DNA from: Lautropia sp.
GTDB lineage: Bacteria; Pseudomonadota; Gammaproteobacteria; Burkholderiales; Burkholderiaceae_E
Assembly: GCA_030530775.1 (NCBI GenBank)
Contig: JAUMUG010000001.1
Location: 124,001-188,000, forward strand
Length of the DNA: 64,000 nt
Direction of reading: 5' to 3'
Part shown: one piece after another, positions 48,700 through 58,663 of the stretch
How the letters are laid out: each line of letters begins with the position of its first letter
Numbering within the stretch: position 1 is the stretch's first letter
Notes under the pieces: generated by a model
What the model was told of the DNA's origin: nothing
Database searches by the model: none
Seen by the model: the letters and a program-made list of their open reading frames with translations, nothing else
Translations under genes and position numbers: made by a program

Positions 48700-49167
48700 T
48701 CATTTGATGTCTGCTTCTGTGTTGCGGATGACCAGTAGGTCGATGTTCGCGCTGCTGAGCAGTCGACGAGTGGCACTACCGAGCAGCAGGGCGCTGAGAC
48801 CGCCGCGACCGTGCGAAGCGACGACGATCAGATCGGCGTCGTTGTCTCGTGCGATCTTGATGATGCCGTCGGCGGGCTCGTCGGCGATTTCGAAGGCTGT
48901 GTTCGGTGACAGCCCTGCTTTCTTGGCTTTGTCGACCGCCTTGGCCAGGATTTCCTGTCCGGCAGCGCGCACTTGTTCGCCATGCTCGGCCGCCGTCATG
49001 TAGTTGTTGGGCACCAGATCGCCTGCATAAAGCGGCGGCGCATAGGGAGCACCCACGTTGGCAATGGTGACGGCTGTTTTCAGTACGGAGGCAAGTTCAA
49101 TGCCGGCGTCAACGGCTCGATCGGACAGCGGTGATCCATCGGTGGCGATCAGAACGTGTTTGTACAT
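48700..49167 (-). CDS. Universal stress protein, UspA family
   Basis: The ATG at 49167 (MYKHVLIATDGSPLSDRAVDAG) has GGAGA eight bases upstream and gives 155 residues, a single Usp domain; longer starts are unsupported. The C-terminal SHGRGGLSALLLGSATRRLL is close to the ATP-binding form G-x2-G-x9-G-S, with Ala in place of the first Gly. Such cytoplasmic proteins accumulate in stress or growth arrest; specific role unknown. Monocistronic between convergent ugd and the c-di-GMP phosphodiesterase gene. Confidence 0.92.
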   Translation of the reverse strand: MYKHVLIATDGSPLSDRAVDAGIELASVLKTAVTIANVGAPYAPPLYAGDLVPNNYMTAAEHGEQVRAAGQEILAKAVDKAKKAGLSPNTAFEIADEPADGIIKIARDNDADLIVVASHGRGGLSALLLGSATRRLLSSANIDLLVIRNTEADIK

Positions 49168-49580
49168 GAGAAGGTCTCCTTCTGAAGTTGAGCGGCAAAG
49201 TCCTGCAGTGCTGCCTCGATGCAAGTGGACACACGTGTGTCTGGTCTGGAGAAGAACGTGTGTCTGAAAGAAGATGCCGGATGTACATCGTCGAGCAACC
49301 AAGACCGACAGGCCCGGCATCCAGACCGGTAAGGCTGCATCTACATTATTTGACTCTAGGATAGACCAGATTCGATGTTCCGGGGGGGCAGTCAACAAAT
49401 CGATTGGTGCCTATGCGTTGGTGATACGCTGAAAAGCCGAGTGCCGACTTGGCTGGCCGCCTGAACTCGCATTCCAATGGTCTGCGGGGGGCTCTGGTCT
49501 TCGCCGTCGTTTCCGGAGGAGGGCGGCCGTTGGCGATGGCTGCGGTTCGGGCCGTGCGGGATGGAGAGACGGCTGGTTGC
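49168..49580. other. Intergenic region upstream of uspA
   Basis: About 410 bases with a T/A-richer part at 49335-49375 that may hold the uspA promoter. No gene or clear hairpin. Confidence 0.45.
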
Positions 49581-51392
49581 TCAGGCCGACACGGTGTGCG
49601 TCCGGGGTGGAAAGGTCAGGCTCTGGTGCAGATGGGCTTCGAGCTGGTTGGCGCTGAGTGGTGGGCAGAACAAGTTGCCCTGAATCATGCAGGTCGGCAG
49701 AAACTGTTGCAGACAGTTGAATTCTTCGGTGGTTTCGATGCCTTCGGCAACGGCCTCGAGTTTCAGTCCGTCGGCCAGAGCCAGGATGGCGTGCACGATG
49801 GCTTTGGACACGGCTTTGTGCGGCAGACCGCGAATGAAGCTTCGGTCGATTTTGATTTCGTCGAAGGGCAGGGTATGCAGATAGGTCAGCGATGAGTAGC
49901 CTGTGCCGAAATCGTCCAGGGACAGCGACAGGCCCTGCTGTTTCAATGAGCCGATCAGCTCACGAACCTGATCGCCATTTTCGACCAGCAGGGATTCGGT
50001 CAGCTCGAGGATCAGCAGTTCGGGAGGGAAGCCGGTGTCCTGCAGTGCCTGGCAGATCGTGCGGCCGAGGTTGCCGCGCAGTGTCTGTACCGCCGAGACA
50101 TTGACTGCGATGTGCAGTGGAGGCAGGCCGGCATCCAGCCACTGACGCCCTTGGTGGCAGGCCTGGTTCAGCGCCCAGGCGCCGATGTCGGCGATCAGTC
50201 CGGAGCGCTCGGCGATCGGTACGAAGTGCTCGGGCAGAATCATGCCCAGATCGCGATGATGCCAACGGATCAGCGCTTCGACACCGACGATCTTCAGATC
50301 CCGGCTGTCGAGCTTGGGTTGATAGACCAACTGCAGTTCGTTGTAGCGGATGGCATGGCGCAGGTGGCTTTCGAGTGCGAGAAGATTGACGTAGGCGGTT
50401 TCCCGCGTCGGATCGAAATATTCGATTCGATGGCCACCCCGTCTCTTGGCGATGGTCAAAGCCGTTTCGGCATGCTGGATGAGCTGGTTGGCTTCCTTGC
50501 CATGGGTGGGAAAGATCGCCAGACCTATACTGGTGGAGATGAACAGTTCTCTGCCGTCGATATGCAATGGCCGGGAAAGTGCTTGAGTCAGTTCGGTCAG
50601 CCATTGTTGATGGCATTCGTCACGGGGCCCACCAGGCAGCAGTGCCATGAAACGATCGTCGCCGGCGCGGGCCAACCAGGGGGAGGAACCCATGGCCGGA
50701 CGGCGGCGATCGGGGCCGGTATAGCGGCTGACGATGCCCTCGAGTCGTTGACTGAGGGCTTTCAGAAAGGCATCGCCGACCTGATCGCCAAGCCCTTCGT
50801 TGAGCTGACGAAAGCGATCGACATCGAGCAGCAGCAAGGTGTATTTGCGTGGAGCCGAACGCAGCACCACCTCGAGGCGTCGCATGAAGCCGGTTCGATT
50901 CGTCAATCCTGTCAACTGATCGAGCTTCAGCAGACGGTCACGGTAGATCTTGAGGCTGAGGCATCGGCGCAGTTTCAATAGCAGCGCAGAACGGTTCAGG
51001 GGTTTGCTCAGGACATCCGTCAGACCGAGGGCCAAGGCTTCTGCCCACGGGTCGTCGGACGAGTCGGCGCTCAGCAAAATGATCGGCAGATCCTGCCAGA
51101 GTTTTTGTCGACGCCTCTGGCGCAGCCATTGCAAACGGCTATCGTCGCCGGGCTTCAGGCCGATCAGCACCAGAGCGGGCAGGGAGCCAGCGTCGAGCAG
51201 TCGTTCGGCTTCTTCCTCGGAGTCGACTGCCACCAGCTCGCCAAGCCGGTCCTCGGCCAGGATGTCGAAGACGGTCTGACGAGTGACGGGGTCGGCATCC
51301 AGCAGCAGAACGGTGTTCTGTTTGCGGATCAGTGCGTCTTCGCTGCGATTTCTCAACAGGCCACCGACGCTGAACTGGACCTCTGGGCTCAC
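49581..51392 (-). CDS. c-di-GMP phosphodiesterase with pseudo-receiver, degenerate GGDEF and active-looking EAL
   Basis: 603 residues in three domains: receiver-like (about 25-150), GGDEF-like (about 160-330) and EAL (about 345-595). The receiver lacks the phospho-acceptor: LVLIGLKPG has Gly where Asp is expected, although SKPL with the conserved Lys remains. The GGDEF site reads ARAGDDRFMALL, so cyclase activity is unlikely. The EAL domain keeps VEALIRW, NVSAVQ, LELTESLL, DDFGTGYSSL, KIDRSFI and EGIET, thus probable c-di-GMP hydrolysis. No membrane segment. An unphosphorylated receiver and a dead GGDEF may sense partners or GTP. It stands alone next to a GntR regulator. Confidence 0.92.
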   Translation of the reverse strand: MSPEVQFSVGGLLRNRSEDALIRKQNTVLLLDADPVTRQTVFDILAEDRLGELVAVDSEEEAERLLDAGSLPALVLIGLKPGDDSRLQWLRQRRRQKLWQDLPIILLSADSSDDPWAEALALGLTDVLSKPLNRSALLLKLRRCLSLKIYRDRLLKLDQLTGLTNRTGFMRRLEVVLRSAPRKYTLLLLDVDRFRQLNEGLGDQVGDAFLKALSQRLEGIVSRYTGPDRRRPAMGSSPWLARAGDDRFMALLPGGPRDECHQQWLTELTQALSRPLHIDGRELFISTSIGLAIFPTHGKEANQLIQHAETALTIAKRRGGHRIEYFDPTRETAYVNLLALESHLRHAIRYNELQLVYQPKLDSRDLKIVGVEALIRWHHRDLGMILPEHFVPIAERSGLIADIGAWALNQACHQGRQWLDAGLPPLHIAVNVSAVQTLRGNLGRTICQALQDTGFPPELLILELTESLLVENGDQVRELIGSLKQQGLSLSLDDFGTGYSSLTYLHTLPFDEIKIDRSFIRGLPHKAVSKAIVHAILALADGLKLEAVAEGIETTEEFNCLQQFLPTCMIQGNLFCPPLSANQLEAHLHQSLTFPPRTHTVSA

Positions 51393-51657
51393 GGATCTCG
51401 GCTGTCAAAAACGAGCCTCGGGGACGTTTCGATTCGGAATCTCGACAGCGTCTCACCGGGCAAAGACTGTGGGGTTGAGAGATTAACCCATATGCGTCGA
51501 TGGTTTTTACATTTAAACAAACGACACCTGGTGCACGATTGAAAATATTACAGGTTGGCGTGAATGTAGGCCGTTTTTGCTGTCGACGCGACACAATCGT
51601 GGCGGAAACGCGCCGCAGGGCGCTCGCTGCCGGCCGTTGGTCGGTTTGCAGTTGCCT

Positions 51658-52506
51658 TCAGGCACCGGCGGACAGCCTCTCCGATTGGGCGTCCTCGGAA
51701 TGAGCCGCACTTTGAACCGAGTGTGGATCCGGGCCTGTCGTACTCTGGGGCGATACGACCGATTCCTCTGCATGCAACGGTTTTGACGATTCATGTCGCC
51801 GGCTGTTCGAATGGCCGGATGCCGAGGAGTCGCCGTCGGGGCTGCTCTGCTGTGCCTGTTGAGACCGCCAGGCTCGTTGCTGAGCGGTGACCTGCAGAGA
51901 GACGATCTGTTCTGCTGCATCGGCATCTTTCCGATGAATTGCTTTCATCAGCGTGCGGTATTCGGCCATCGACTGACGAAGGCGGGCTTCGCTGGGAGGC
52001 ATCATGTTGCGGATCAGCTGCAGAAAGCGCCGCAGATCGATGATGGAGCGTACCAGCCACGGGTTGGCCGCCATGTGTTGCAGACGTTCATGAAAACGAT
52101 CGACAGCCCGGTGATAGTCGTCGATCCGGTTGTTACCGACCGCGCTCTCGATCTGGCTGTTGTATAGATCGAGCGCGGCGATGTCTTCGGCGGTCTGACG
52201 ACGGACCGCCTCGGCCGTACAGCGGCTTTGGAGCATGCCCAGCACTGGAAAGAACGTGTCGACTTCATTGGGGCTCAGCTCGGTGACGAATGCACCGCGA
52301 CCGGGCACCAGCTTCACCAGTCCTTCGTGCGCCAGAACTTTCAGGGCCTCACGCAGGGGCGTGCGCGATGTACCCAGTCGAGCCGAAAGACCGAGTTCAT
52401 CGATCCGTTCGCCTGGGGACAGACTCCGTTCATAGATCATTTCTCGGAGGCGATCGGTTACTTCGACATGGAGGGATGATCTGCTGATCTTGTTATTGGA
52501 ATCCAT
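51658..52506 (-). CDS. GntR-family transcriptional regulator (FadR/FCD type)
   Basis: 282 residues. N-terminal winged helix-turn-helix with RIDELGLSARLGTSRTPLREALKVLAHEGLVKLVPGRGAFV, then a helical FCD ligand-binding domain (about 85-215) with Asp/His residues of the metal site (DDYHRAVDRFHE). About 65 Ser/Gln/His-rich residues form a tail. FCD members respond to small carboxylates; the target is not evident since no catabolic gene is adjacent. Confidence 0.92.
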   Translation of the reverse strand: MDSNNKISRSSLHVEVTDRLREMIYERSLSPGERIDELGLSARLGTSRTPLREALKVLAHEGLVKLVPGRGAFVTELSPNEVDTFFPVLGMLQSRCTAEAVRRQTAEDIAALDLYNSQIESAVGNNRIDDYHRAVDRFHERLQHMAANPWLVRSIIDLRRFLQLIRNMMPPSEARLRQSMAEYRTLMKAIHRKDADAAEQIVSLQVTAQQRAWRSQQAQQSSPDGDSSASGHSNSRRHESSKPLHAEESVVSPQSTTGPDPHSVQSAAHSEDAQSERLSAGA

Positions 52507-53136
52507 GTGGGTGGGGTGTCTTGGTCTGTGCGAAAAAGGTGCCTGCCGCCTTTCGGAGGAAGCATAGAGTTATTCTGCATTCATAATGACAAAGGTCGGT
52601 GCCGACCTCGTCGAAAAGCTTGCAGCACGGGCTTTTTGAAACAATGAAACCGGTCCGGAGGGGCGAATACAGTTGCCCGGGCCGTTTTTGCACTGAAGGT
52701 GATCAAAGCGATCCGGACCTTCCGGCCATGCACGGAGGGGTTCGGCATTTCGACGTCACGAAAGCAGGCAAAAACCGCGACACTGGTTTCTCGACCGTTG
52801 GAAGCGGCTGTGCCAGGGCCGGAACAGCCCTTGTACGCCCGGCCAGGCTGGATGGCGCATGACACCCGGCCTCGTTCCGCATGGCGCGACCCGGTCGATC
52901 AGACCGACGGCACGGCCATGGGCCTTGGGTAAGCGTCCACTTGCGTCATGCAGCGCTATGCCCCTTCTCAAATCGGGGCGGGCGCAGCATCTTCGATGAT
53001 CGGTCGCAACTTCCACGACATTGTACTGTCGCCGGCGCCAAGATGCGGCCTGAAGCGCTCCGCCTGTTGTTGTTTCGGGGCGTGTCGTGTAGCGCTCGTA
53101 TACAGTGTTGCACCCGGCACTCGCTAGAATCCGAAA
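52507..53136. other. Divergent intergenic region, GntR regulator and argS
   Basis: 630 bases with two divergent promoters expected. The only notable item is a weaker copy of the recurring 17-bp element around 52927-52943 (GGGTAAGCGTCCACTTG). The long minus-strand frame that crosses it is a shadow of argS. Confidence 0.5.
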
Positions 53137-54846
53137 ATGCTTCCAGAACAACTCAATGAATTGCGCCAGATTCTGGTGCAGACCGTGCAGACCATCGGCC
53201 TCGATCCGGCAGTGGCCACTTCCGTCACCCCCGCACTTGAACGGCCTCGTCAGGCCGGTCACGGCGATTTGGCAACCAATCTGGCCATGCAGCTGGCACG
53301 ACCGCTGAAGCGGCCGCCGCGTGAGGTGGCGCAACGGGTGGTCGATGCACTGGCGGCTTTGCCACAGGCAGCCGCGCTGGTCGAGCGTTGCGAGATTGCC
53401 GGGCCCGGGTTCATCAACTTCTGGCTGACACCGGCAGCCCGTCAGCGTGTCGTGCACGAGGTCTTGCAACGAGGCGAACATTTCGGTCGGGTACCGGCCG
53501 ACGGGCGAGCCGTGATGCTGGAGTTCGTGTCGGCCAATCCGACCGGTCCATTGCATGTGGGGCATGGCCGCCAAGCGGCGCTGGGCGACGTGCTCGGCAA
53601 TCTGCTGGCTTCGCAGGGCTGGCGGGTGCATCGGGAGTTCTATTACAACGACGCCGGTGCCCAGATCGAGAATCTGGCCCTGTCGGTACAGGCACGGGGG
53701 CGTGGGTTGTCGACCGATGATGAACGCTTCCCGGCCGACGGTTATCGGGGCGAGTACATTGCCGAGATCGCACGCAGCTTTTTGGCCAGGCAAACCGTGC
53801 AGGTCGATGGACAGATGCCCGAAACCGCCTCCGGCGATATCGAAGACCTGACGGCCGTGCGTCGCTTTGCCGTGGCCTATCTGCGTCGCGAGCAGGATCT
53901 GGATCTGGCCGCCTTCGGCGTGCACTTCGACGAGTATTTCCTCGAGTCTTCGCTCTATACCGATGGCAAGGTCGAGCAGACCGTGGCACAGTTGGTGGCC
54001 AAGGGCCACACCTATGAGCAAGATGGCGCGCTCTGGCTCCGTTCGACCGATTATGGTGATGACAAGGATCGGGTCATGCGCAAGTCGGGCGGGGGTTACA
54101 CCTACTTCGTGCCGGATGTGGCCTATCACACCACCAAGTGGGACCGGGGCTATGTGCAGGCGATCAACATCCAGGGCTCGGACCACCATGGTACGGTGGC
54201 ACGGGTGCGTGCCGGACTGCAGGCACTGGACATCGGCATTCCCGAAGGCTATCCAGCCTACGTGCTGCACAAGATGGTGCGCGTGATGCGTGGCGGTCAG
54301 GAGGTCAAGATCTCCAAGCGCGCCGGCAGCTATGTCACGCTGCGCGATCTGATCGAATGGTCCGGGGGCGGTGATGGTGTCCGGGGCAGGGACGCCGTCC
54401 GCTATTTCCTGATTTCGCGCAAGGGCGATACCGAATTCACCTTTGATGTGGATCTGGCTTTGTCGCGCTCGGATGAGAATCCGGTGTATTACATTCAGTA
54501 TGCGCACGCCCGGATTTGCTCGATTCTTTCGCAGGCGGGCGCATCATCGGTCGCTGCTGATGCGCCGATTCATCGGCTGACGGCGCCGAGCGAATATGCA
54601 CTGATGGCACGGATGGCAGCCTTTCCCGGCGTGCTGGCCGAGGCCGCTGCCGAACTTTCGCCACACCAGCTCGCCTATTATCTGAAAGATCTGGCGGCTG
54701 ACTTCCATACGTTCTATAACGCCGAACGTGTGTTGTCTGACGATGCCGAATTGCAGGCTGCACGGATGGCTCTGTTGTGCGCCGTCAGGACCGTGCTGCA
54801 GTGTGGGCTGGTACTGATCGGTATCTCTGCTCCGGAGAGATTGTGA
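53137..54846 (+). CDS. argS: Arginyl-tRNA synthetase
   Basis: 569 residues. N-terminal Add1 domain, class I motif [13 protein letters not shown] (HVGH for HIGH), [15 protein letters not shown] (KMSKS equivalent) and the C-terminal DALR anticodon-binding helices. It charges tRNA-Arg, including the tRNA at 4266-4341. Its stop codon overlaps the start of the following SPOR gene by one base. Confidence 0.97.
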   Translation: MLPEQLNELRQILVQTVQTIGLDPAVATSVTPALERPRQAGHGDLATNLAMQLARPLKRPPREVAQRVVDALAALPQAAALVERCEIAGPGFINFWLTPAARQRVVHEVLQRGEHFGRVPADGRAVMLEFVSANPTGPLHVGHGRQAALGDVLGNLLASQGWRVHREFYYNDAGAQIENLALSVQARGRGLSTDDERFPADGYRGEYIAEIARSFLARQTVQVDGQMPETASGDIEDLTAVRRFAVAYLRREQDLDLAAFGVHFDEYFLESSLYTDGKVEQTVAQLVAKGHTYEQDGALWLRSTDYGDDKDRVMRKSGGGYTYFVPDVAYHTTKWDRGYVQAINIQGSDHHGTVARVRAGLQALDIGIPEGYPAYVLHKMVRVMRGGQEVKISKRAGSYVTLRDLIEWSGGGDGVRGRDAVRYFLISRKGDTEFTFDVDLALSRSDENPVYYIQYAHARICSILSQAGASSVAADAPIHRLTAPSEYALMARMAAFPGVLAEAAAELSPHQLAYYLKDLAADFHTFYNAERVLSDDAELQAARMALLCAVRTVLQCGLVLIGISAPERL

Positions 54847-55508
54847 TGGGTTTTGTCGTTCCGAAAACATCGGGAAGCCGGATGGCTTTCCGCAAACGCC
54901 AGCAGGGCGGCACTTTTCTGGGCCTGTTGCTGGGTATGGTACTGGGGCTGGGGGTGGCTGCCGCCGCTGCCTATTTCATCTACCGGGCGCCGATGCCTTT
55001 CATCGCAGGCCAGCAGACCCCTCAGTCGGGCAACGCCCCCGTCGAGATGCAGATGGTACCGGCCACGCCGACACCGGCCGAACCGTTGCCGGAAGGTGCC
55101 AGCCTGCCCGACCCCAATCGGGGTGGTACGCGCGAGCGGGTGATGCCGCAGGTCGACCAGGGGGCCGGTGTCCGTTCGAGCGATGTGTCGACCGTGGATG
55201 TGACCCGCGAGGCGGACGCCCGCAATGCACAGGCGCCTGCACAGGCCGCACCGGCACTGCCAACCCCCGGGGGCAATTTTTTGTTGCAGGCGGGTTCGTT
55301 CCGTCATCCGACCGATGCTGAAACCATGAAGCTGCGGCTGGCGCTGAATGGCCTGGAAGCACATGTGGTGACCGCCAATGTCAATGGGCAGACGATGTAC
55401 CGTGTCCGCCTCGGCCCCTATGAATCGTTGGATGCAGTCAATCAGGTGCGTGCCCAGTTGGCCGAGGACAGGATCGAAGCCGCGGTGATCCGTCTGCGCG
55501 GTCAGTGA
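54846..55508 (+). CDS. SPOR-domain membrane protein (FtsN-like)
   Basis: The ATG at 54846 overlaps the argS stop and has GGAGAG seven bases upstream; 220 residues. A short basic cytosolic head (KTSGSRMAFRKRQQGG), one membrane helix (TFLGLLLGMVLGLGVAAAAAYFIY), a Pro/Ala/Gln-rich linker and a C-terminal SPOR fold (FLLQAGSFRHPTDAETMKLRLALNGLEAHV). The domain binds denuded septal peptidoglycan, so a role at the division site is likely. The argS-SPOR pairing resembles that around ftsN-type genes in other betaproteobacteria. Confidence 0.9.
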   Translation: MGFVVPKTSGSRMAFRKRQQGGTFLGLLLGMVLGLGVAAAAAYFIYRAPMPFIAGQQTPQSGNAPVEMQMVPATPTPAEPLPEGASLPDPNRGGTRERVMPQVDQGAGVRSSDVSTVDVTREADARNAQAPAQAAPALPTPGGNFLLQAGSFRHPTDAETMKLRLALNGLEAHVVTANVNGQTMYRVRLGPYESLDAVNQVRAQLAEDRIEAAVIRLRGQ

Positions 55509-55509
55509 C

Positions 55510-55526
55510 GAGTTTGTGCTCACTTC
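55510..55526 (-). repeat. Recurring 17-bp intergenic element, copy before dsbA
   Basis: Minus-strand GAAGTGAGCACAAACTC, 14 of 17 to the 45834 copy, 68 bases before the dsbA ATG. Confidence 0.5.
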
Positions 55527-55593
55527 CGCACGGGGCCGCGTCATGACGGACCGGTGGAAGTCAACCCCAGTATTTGAATTTTGGATGCGAGCT

Positions 55594-56232
55594 ATGGACA
55601 GAAAACAATTTCTTTCGACCGCCGTCAGTGCCGCGGTGCTGGCCGCATTGCCCCTATCCGGTGCATGGGGGCAGCCTTCGGGCAGCTACTCCCAGGTATC
55701 GGGCCGGGTGCCCACCGAGGCACCGGCTGGCAAGATCGAAGTCGTGGAGTTCTTCTGGTACGGGTGCCCACACTGCTATTCTTTCGAACCGGTGATCGAA
55801 GCCTGGAGCAAGACCTTGCCGGAAGATGTGGTGCTGCGCCGTGTGCATGTGCCTTTCTTCGGTTTGCCGCATCAGCAGCTGTTCTACGCCTTGCAGGCCA
55901 TTGGTCGGGAGGACGGGAAGACCCGCGACGCGCTGTTCCGCGCCATTCAGAAAGATGGCAAGAAGCTGCAGAAGGTCGATGACATGGTCGCAGTACTGGA
56001 GCCGGCCGGTGTCGACGCCAAAGCTTTCAAGGATGCCTACAACTCCTTTGGCGTCAAAACGCAGATGCAGCGAGCCAACAAACTGGCTTCGGCCTATGGA
56101 ATCGATGGCGTGCCGACGCTGGGCGTCAATGGCAAGTATCTGACCGGCCCGTCGATGTCCGGCTCGAATCAGGCTGCGATCCAGGTCCTGAATCAGCTGA
56201 TCGCACGTGAGCGTCGGGCCAAGGGTGGGTGA
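55594..56232 (+). CDS. dsbA: Thiol:disulfide interchange protein DsbA
   Basis: The ATG at 55594 (MDRKQFLSTAVSAAVLAALPLSGAWG) gives a clean Sec signal peptide and 212 residues; the frame could extend to 55516 but would bury the signal. The thioredoxin-like site VEFFWYGCPHCYSFEP with CPHC and the cis-Pro loop DGVPTLGVNGKYL are diagnostic. It introduces disulfides into periplasmic proteins. No dsbB in the window. Confidence 0.95.
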   Translation: MDRKQFLSTAVSAAVLAALPLSGAWGQPSGSYSQVSGRVPTEAPAGKIEVVEFFWYGCPHCYSFEPVIEAWSKTLPEDVVLRRVHVPFFGLPHQQLFYALQAIGREDGKTRDALFRAIQKDGKKLQKVDDMVAVLEPAGVDAKAFKDAYNSFGVKTQMQRANKLASAYGIDGVPTLGVNGKYLTGPSMSGSNQAAIQVLNQLIARERRAKGG

Positions 56233-56313
56233 TCGTTTCCTGGCGTGCCGGGCGCACCGCCCGTGTGCGCCCGGCGCTCGCCGGCACTCGGCCATCGGAT
56301 AGGAGCGTCCCGC

Positions 56314-57105
56314 ATGAAAATCGTGATCACCGGCGCCTCCAGTGGCCTGGGCGACGCCTTGGCACGCGAGCTGGCCCGGCGCTTTCCGGGCAGCATCATG
56401 CTGTTGCTGGCCCGCCGTGCCGATCGTCTGGCTGCTCTGGCAGCCGAGTTGCCCGATGTCCGTTGCATCTGTGAAAGTGTGGATGTGACGGATGTGGCCG
56501 GAATGCAGGCGGTGGCACAGCGCTTTCTGGATGAGCACGGTGCGCCCGATCTGGTGATCGCCAGTGCGGGCGTCAGCGCCGGTACCCTGACCGATGAACC
56601 GGAGGATCGGGCGGTTTTTCAGCACGTGTTTGCGATCAATGTGCAGGGAGTCTTCGACACCTTTGCGCCTTTTGTCGCTCCCATGCGTCAGGCGGGGCAT
56701 GGCACGCTGGTCGGGATCGCCAGTGTGGCCGGTGTGCGGGGGCTGCCGGGCTCGGGCGCCTACAGTGGCAGCAAGGCTGCAGTCAGCGCCTATCTCGAAA
56801 GCCTGCGGGTGGAGCTGCACGGCAGCGGGGTATCGGTGGTCACGATCTCGCCGGGTTTCATCGATACCGATATGACACGGGGCAATCCGTACCGGATGCC
56901 CTTTTTGATGCCGGCCGGCCGCTTTGCGGTGCGGGCGGTGGATGCCATTCTGGCCCGGCGCCGTCGACTGGTGATTCCCTGGCAGATGGGCTGGGTGGCA
57001 CTGCTTCTGCGTTGCCTGCCGGCCTGGTTGTTCGATCGTTTGTTTGCCAGGGCAGGACGAAAACCGCGCCAGCCGGCCCTGGGCCGTTCAAACCATGATG
57101 CCTGA
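56314..57105 (+). CDS. Short-chain dehydrogenase/reductase
   Basis: The ATG at 56314 is preceded by AGGAG ten bases upstream; 263 residues. VITGASSGLGDALA (TGxxxGxG coenzyme loop), ASAGVSAG (NAG-like), catalytic Ser in GIASVAG and YSGSK (Tyr-x3-Lys). Substrate unknown. The C-terminal part has a hydrophobic segment (MGWVALLLRCLPAWLFDRLF), suggesting membrane association as in many oxidoreductases linked with envelope lipids. Between dsbA and rlpA, short gaps, likely operon. Confidence 0.88.
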   Translation: MKIVITGASSGLGDALARELARRFPGSIMLLLARRADRLAALAAELPDVRCICESVDVTDVAGMQAVAQRFLDEHGAPDLVIASAGVSAGTLTDEPEDRAVFQHVFAINVQGVFDTFAPFVAPMRQAGHGTLVGIASVAGVRGLPGSGAYSGSKAAVSAYLESLRVELHGSGVSVVTISPGFIDTDMTRGNPYRMPFLMPAGRFAVRAVDAILARRRRLVIPWQMGWVALLLRCLPAWLFDRLFARAGRKPRQPALGRSNHDA

Positions 57106-57125
57106 AGGGCAATGGAGCAGCACAG

Positions 57126-58568
57126 ATGAGGCAACCAGCAACTTGGGCGGGTCGCGTCGGACAACGCGCGAGAACGAAGACAGGCATTTCCGGGCGCGGT
57201 GTTTGGCCGCTCCTCGGCACCATGATGGAAGCCATGGGGAAAAAGGTGGTGATGGAAAGCGTCGCCACGGCCGGATTTCAGCCCGTGGCCCTTTTGCGAT
57301 CGAAGCGTCCGGGATTGCATCATGTATTGATGTTGTTGCTGCTGGTGGGCAGTACCTCGTTGGCCGGGTGTGCCGGGGCACGCAGCGCGGCCAGCGGTGG
57401 CTATTACCTGGACGATGGTCCTGGTAGGGACGATGCGCAGAAGCTGGCCAAATTGTTGGCGCAGCCCGACCCCGTGCCGGTGTACGAAAAGCTGCGTGAC
57501 CGGGCTAATCGGCCCTATCAGGTCATGGGACAGAATTTCACGCCGATGACCAAGCGGACCCCCTATCGGAAAGAAGGTGTGGCCTCCTGGTATGGCAAGC
57601 GCTTTCATGGCCGGCCCACGTCGATCGGTGAAATCTACGACATGTATCAGATGACGGCGGCGCATCCGACTCTGCCCTTGCCCAGCTATGCACGGGTACG
57701 CAATCTGGAAAACGGCCGTGAAGTCATCGTGCGGGTCAATGACCGGGGGCCTTTCCTGCGTGGGCGCCTGATCGATCTTTCCTATCTGGCCGCACACAAG
57801 CTGGGTTATATCCACAAGGGGCATGCGCGGGTCGAGGTCGAGCTGATCAATCCGGTTGCGGGGGCGGGCACGGTGGCTGCGTCGCAGAACGCGACGAGTG
57901 CCGTACCGGAGGCGCGTGATGCAGACGCTCGGACTGTTGTATCGAAGGCGGCGGTCTCGCCGGATGTTCAGGTGGGGGCCGTTCGATTCGAAGGGGCGGT
58001 TCTCCCGAAGGAAGCCGGACGGGCTGAAGGCTTGCAGTTTGAAGACGCGAGCGGGTCGGCGCATGCCGGTTCGGTGACTCCCGACACCTTGGAGCGGGCG
58101 CGACGTTATGTGGCCAATGCCAATGTCAATTCCAACCCCGGGGATGACGGTCACCATCGTGCCCCCGGGACTGACCATGCTTCCGGGATGGCCGCGGCAG
58201 GCACCGGTGCATCTGCGACGGCCTCGCCTGACCGTGAGGCCGAGCCGATCACCGCGACCGATGGTGCGGTGAGTGCAGCGCCGGGCACATCCCATCGGAA
58301 AGTGGCTGCCGCGGTGGTGCAGGATGGCGATCTGGATGGTGGCTGGTATCTGCAGCTGGGGGTATTTTCGCAGTTGGAAAATGCGCTGCGGGTTCAGCGG
58401 CGCCAGCAGGCGGAGTCGAGCCGCTCCGATCCTCCGGTGGAGATTCTGGAAAAGGGCAAGGGCTATCAGGTGGTGTTTGGGCCGTTCGACGATGAGGCCA
58501 CCGCGAGAGCGGCGGCCGGCAGAATCGGGCAGTGGACCGGACAGCGGCCCTGGGTGTCCTATCGCTGA
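57126..58568 (+). CDS. rlpA: Septal ring lytic transglycosylase RlpA-like lipoprotein with SPOR domain
   Basis: 480 residues. The lipobox LLLVGSTSLAGC at about 70-81 is preceded by an unusually long n-region, so the real start may be an inner ATG (57222, 57234 or 57252). After the Cys: double-psi beta-barrel (GVASWYGKRFHGRPTSIGEIYDMYQMTAAHPTLP and VRVNDRGPF), a long Ala/Gly/Asp linker (about 245-395) and a C-terminal SPOR domain (GWYLQLGVFSQLENALRVQRR). RlpA cleaves naked glycan strands at the septum. The SPOR protein encoded 2.3 kb upstream probably acts at the same site. Confidence 0.9.
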   Translation: MRQPATWAGRVGQRARTKTGISGRGVWPLLGTMMEAMGKKVVMESVATAGFQPVALLRSKRPGLHHVLMLLLLVGSTSLAGCAGARSAASGGYYLDDGPGRDDAQKLAKLLAQPDPVPVYEKLRDRANRPYQVMGQNFTPMTKRTPYRKEGVASWYGKRFHGRPTSIGEIYDMYQMTAAHPTLPLPSYARVRNLENGREVIVRVNDRGPFLRGRLIDLSYLAAHKLGYIHKGHARVEVELINPVAGAGTVAASQNATSAVPEARDADARTVVSKAAVSPDVQVGAVRFEGAVLPKEAGRAEGLQFEDASGSAHAGSVTPDTLERARRYVANANVNSNPGDDGHHRAPGTDHASGMAAAGTGASATASPDREAEPITATDGAVSAAPGTSHRKVAAAVVQDGDLDGGWYLQLGVFSQLENALRVQRRQQAESSRSDPPVEILEKGKGYQVVFGPFDDEATARAAAGRIGQWTGQRPWVSYR

Positions 58569-58601
58569 GGCTGCTGGTAAGTACTCGCTTTCGTGTTCAG
58601 T

Positions 58602-58663
58602 CTTGTATTCATAGGGATGGACGACATGAATCGCAGCCTGATGTCCATCCGCATGAATACAAG
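58602..58663. other. Long hairpin between convergent rlpA and rsmI
   Basis: Left arm 58602-58627, loop of 13, right arm 58641-58663: about 21 of 23 positions pair, with a three-base bulge. The outer 11 bases (CTTGTATTCAT / ATGAATACAAG) are perfect. No T-run follows, so it is more like a REP-type or processing element than a standard terminator. A second eight-bp hairpin (CCGGGGCT / AGCCCCGG) lies at 58736-58758. Confidence 0.7.

Noticed and set aside
52756..54507. 583-aa minus-strand open frame
   Set aside because: Antisense to argS; no family features.
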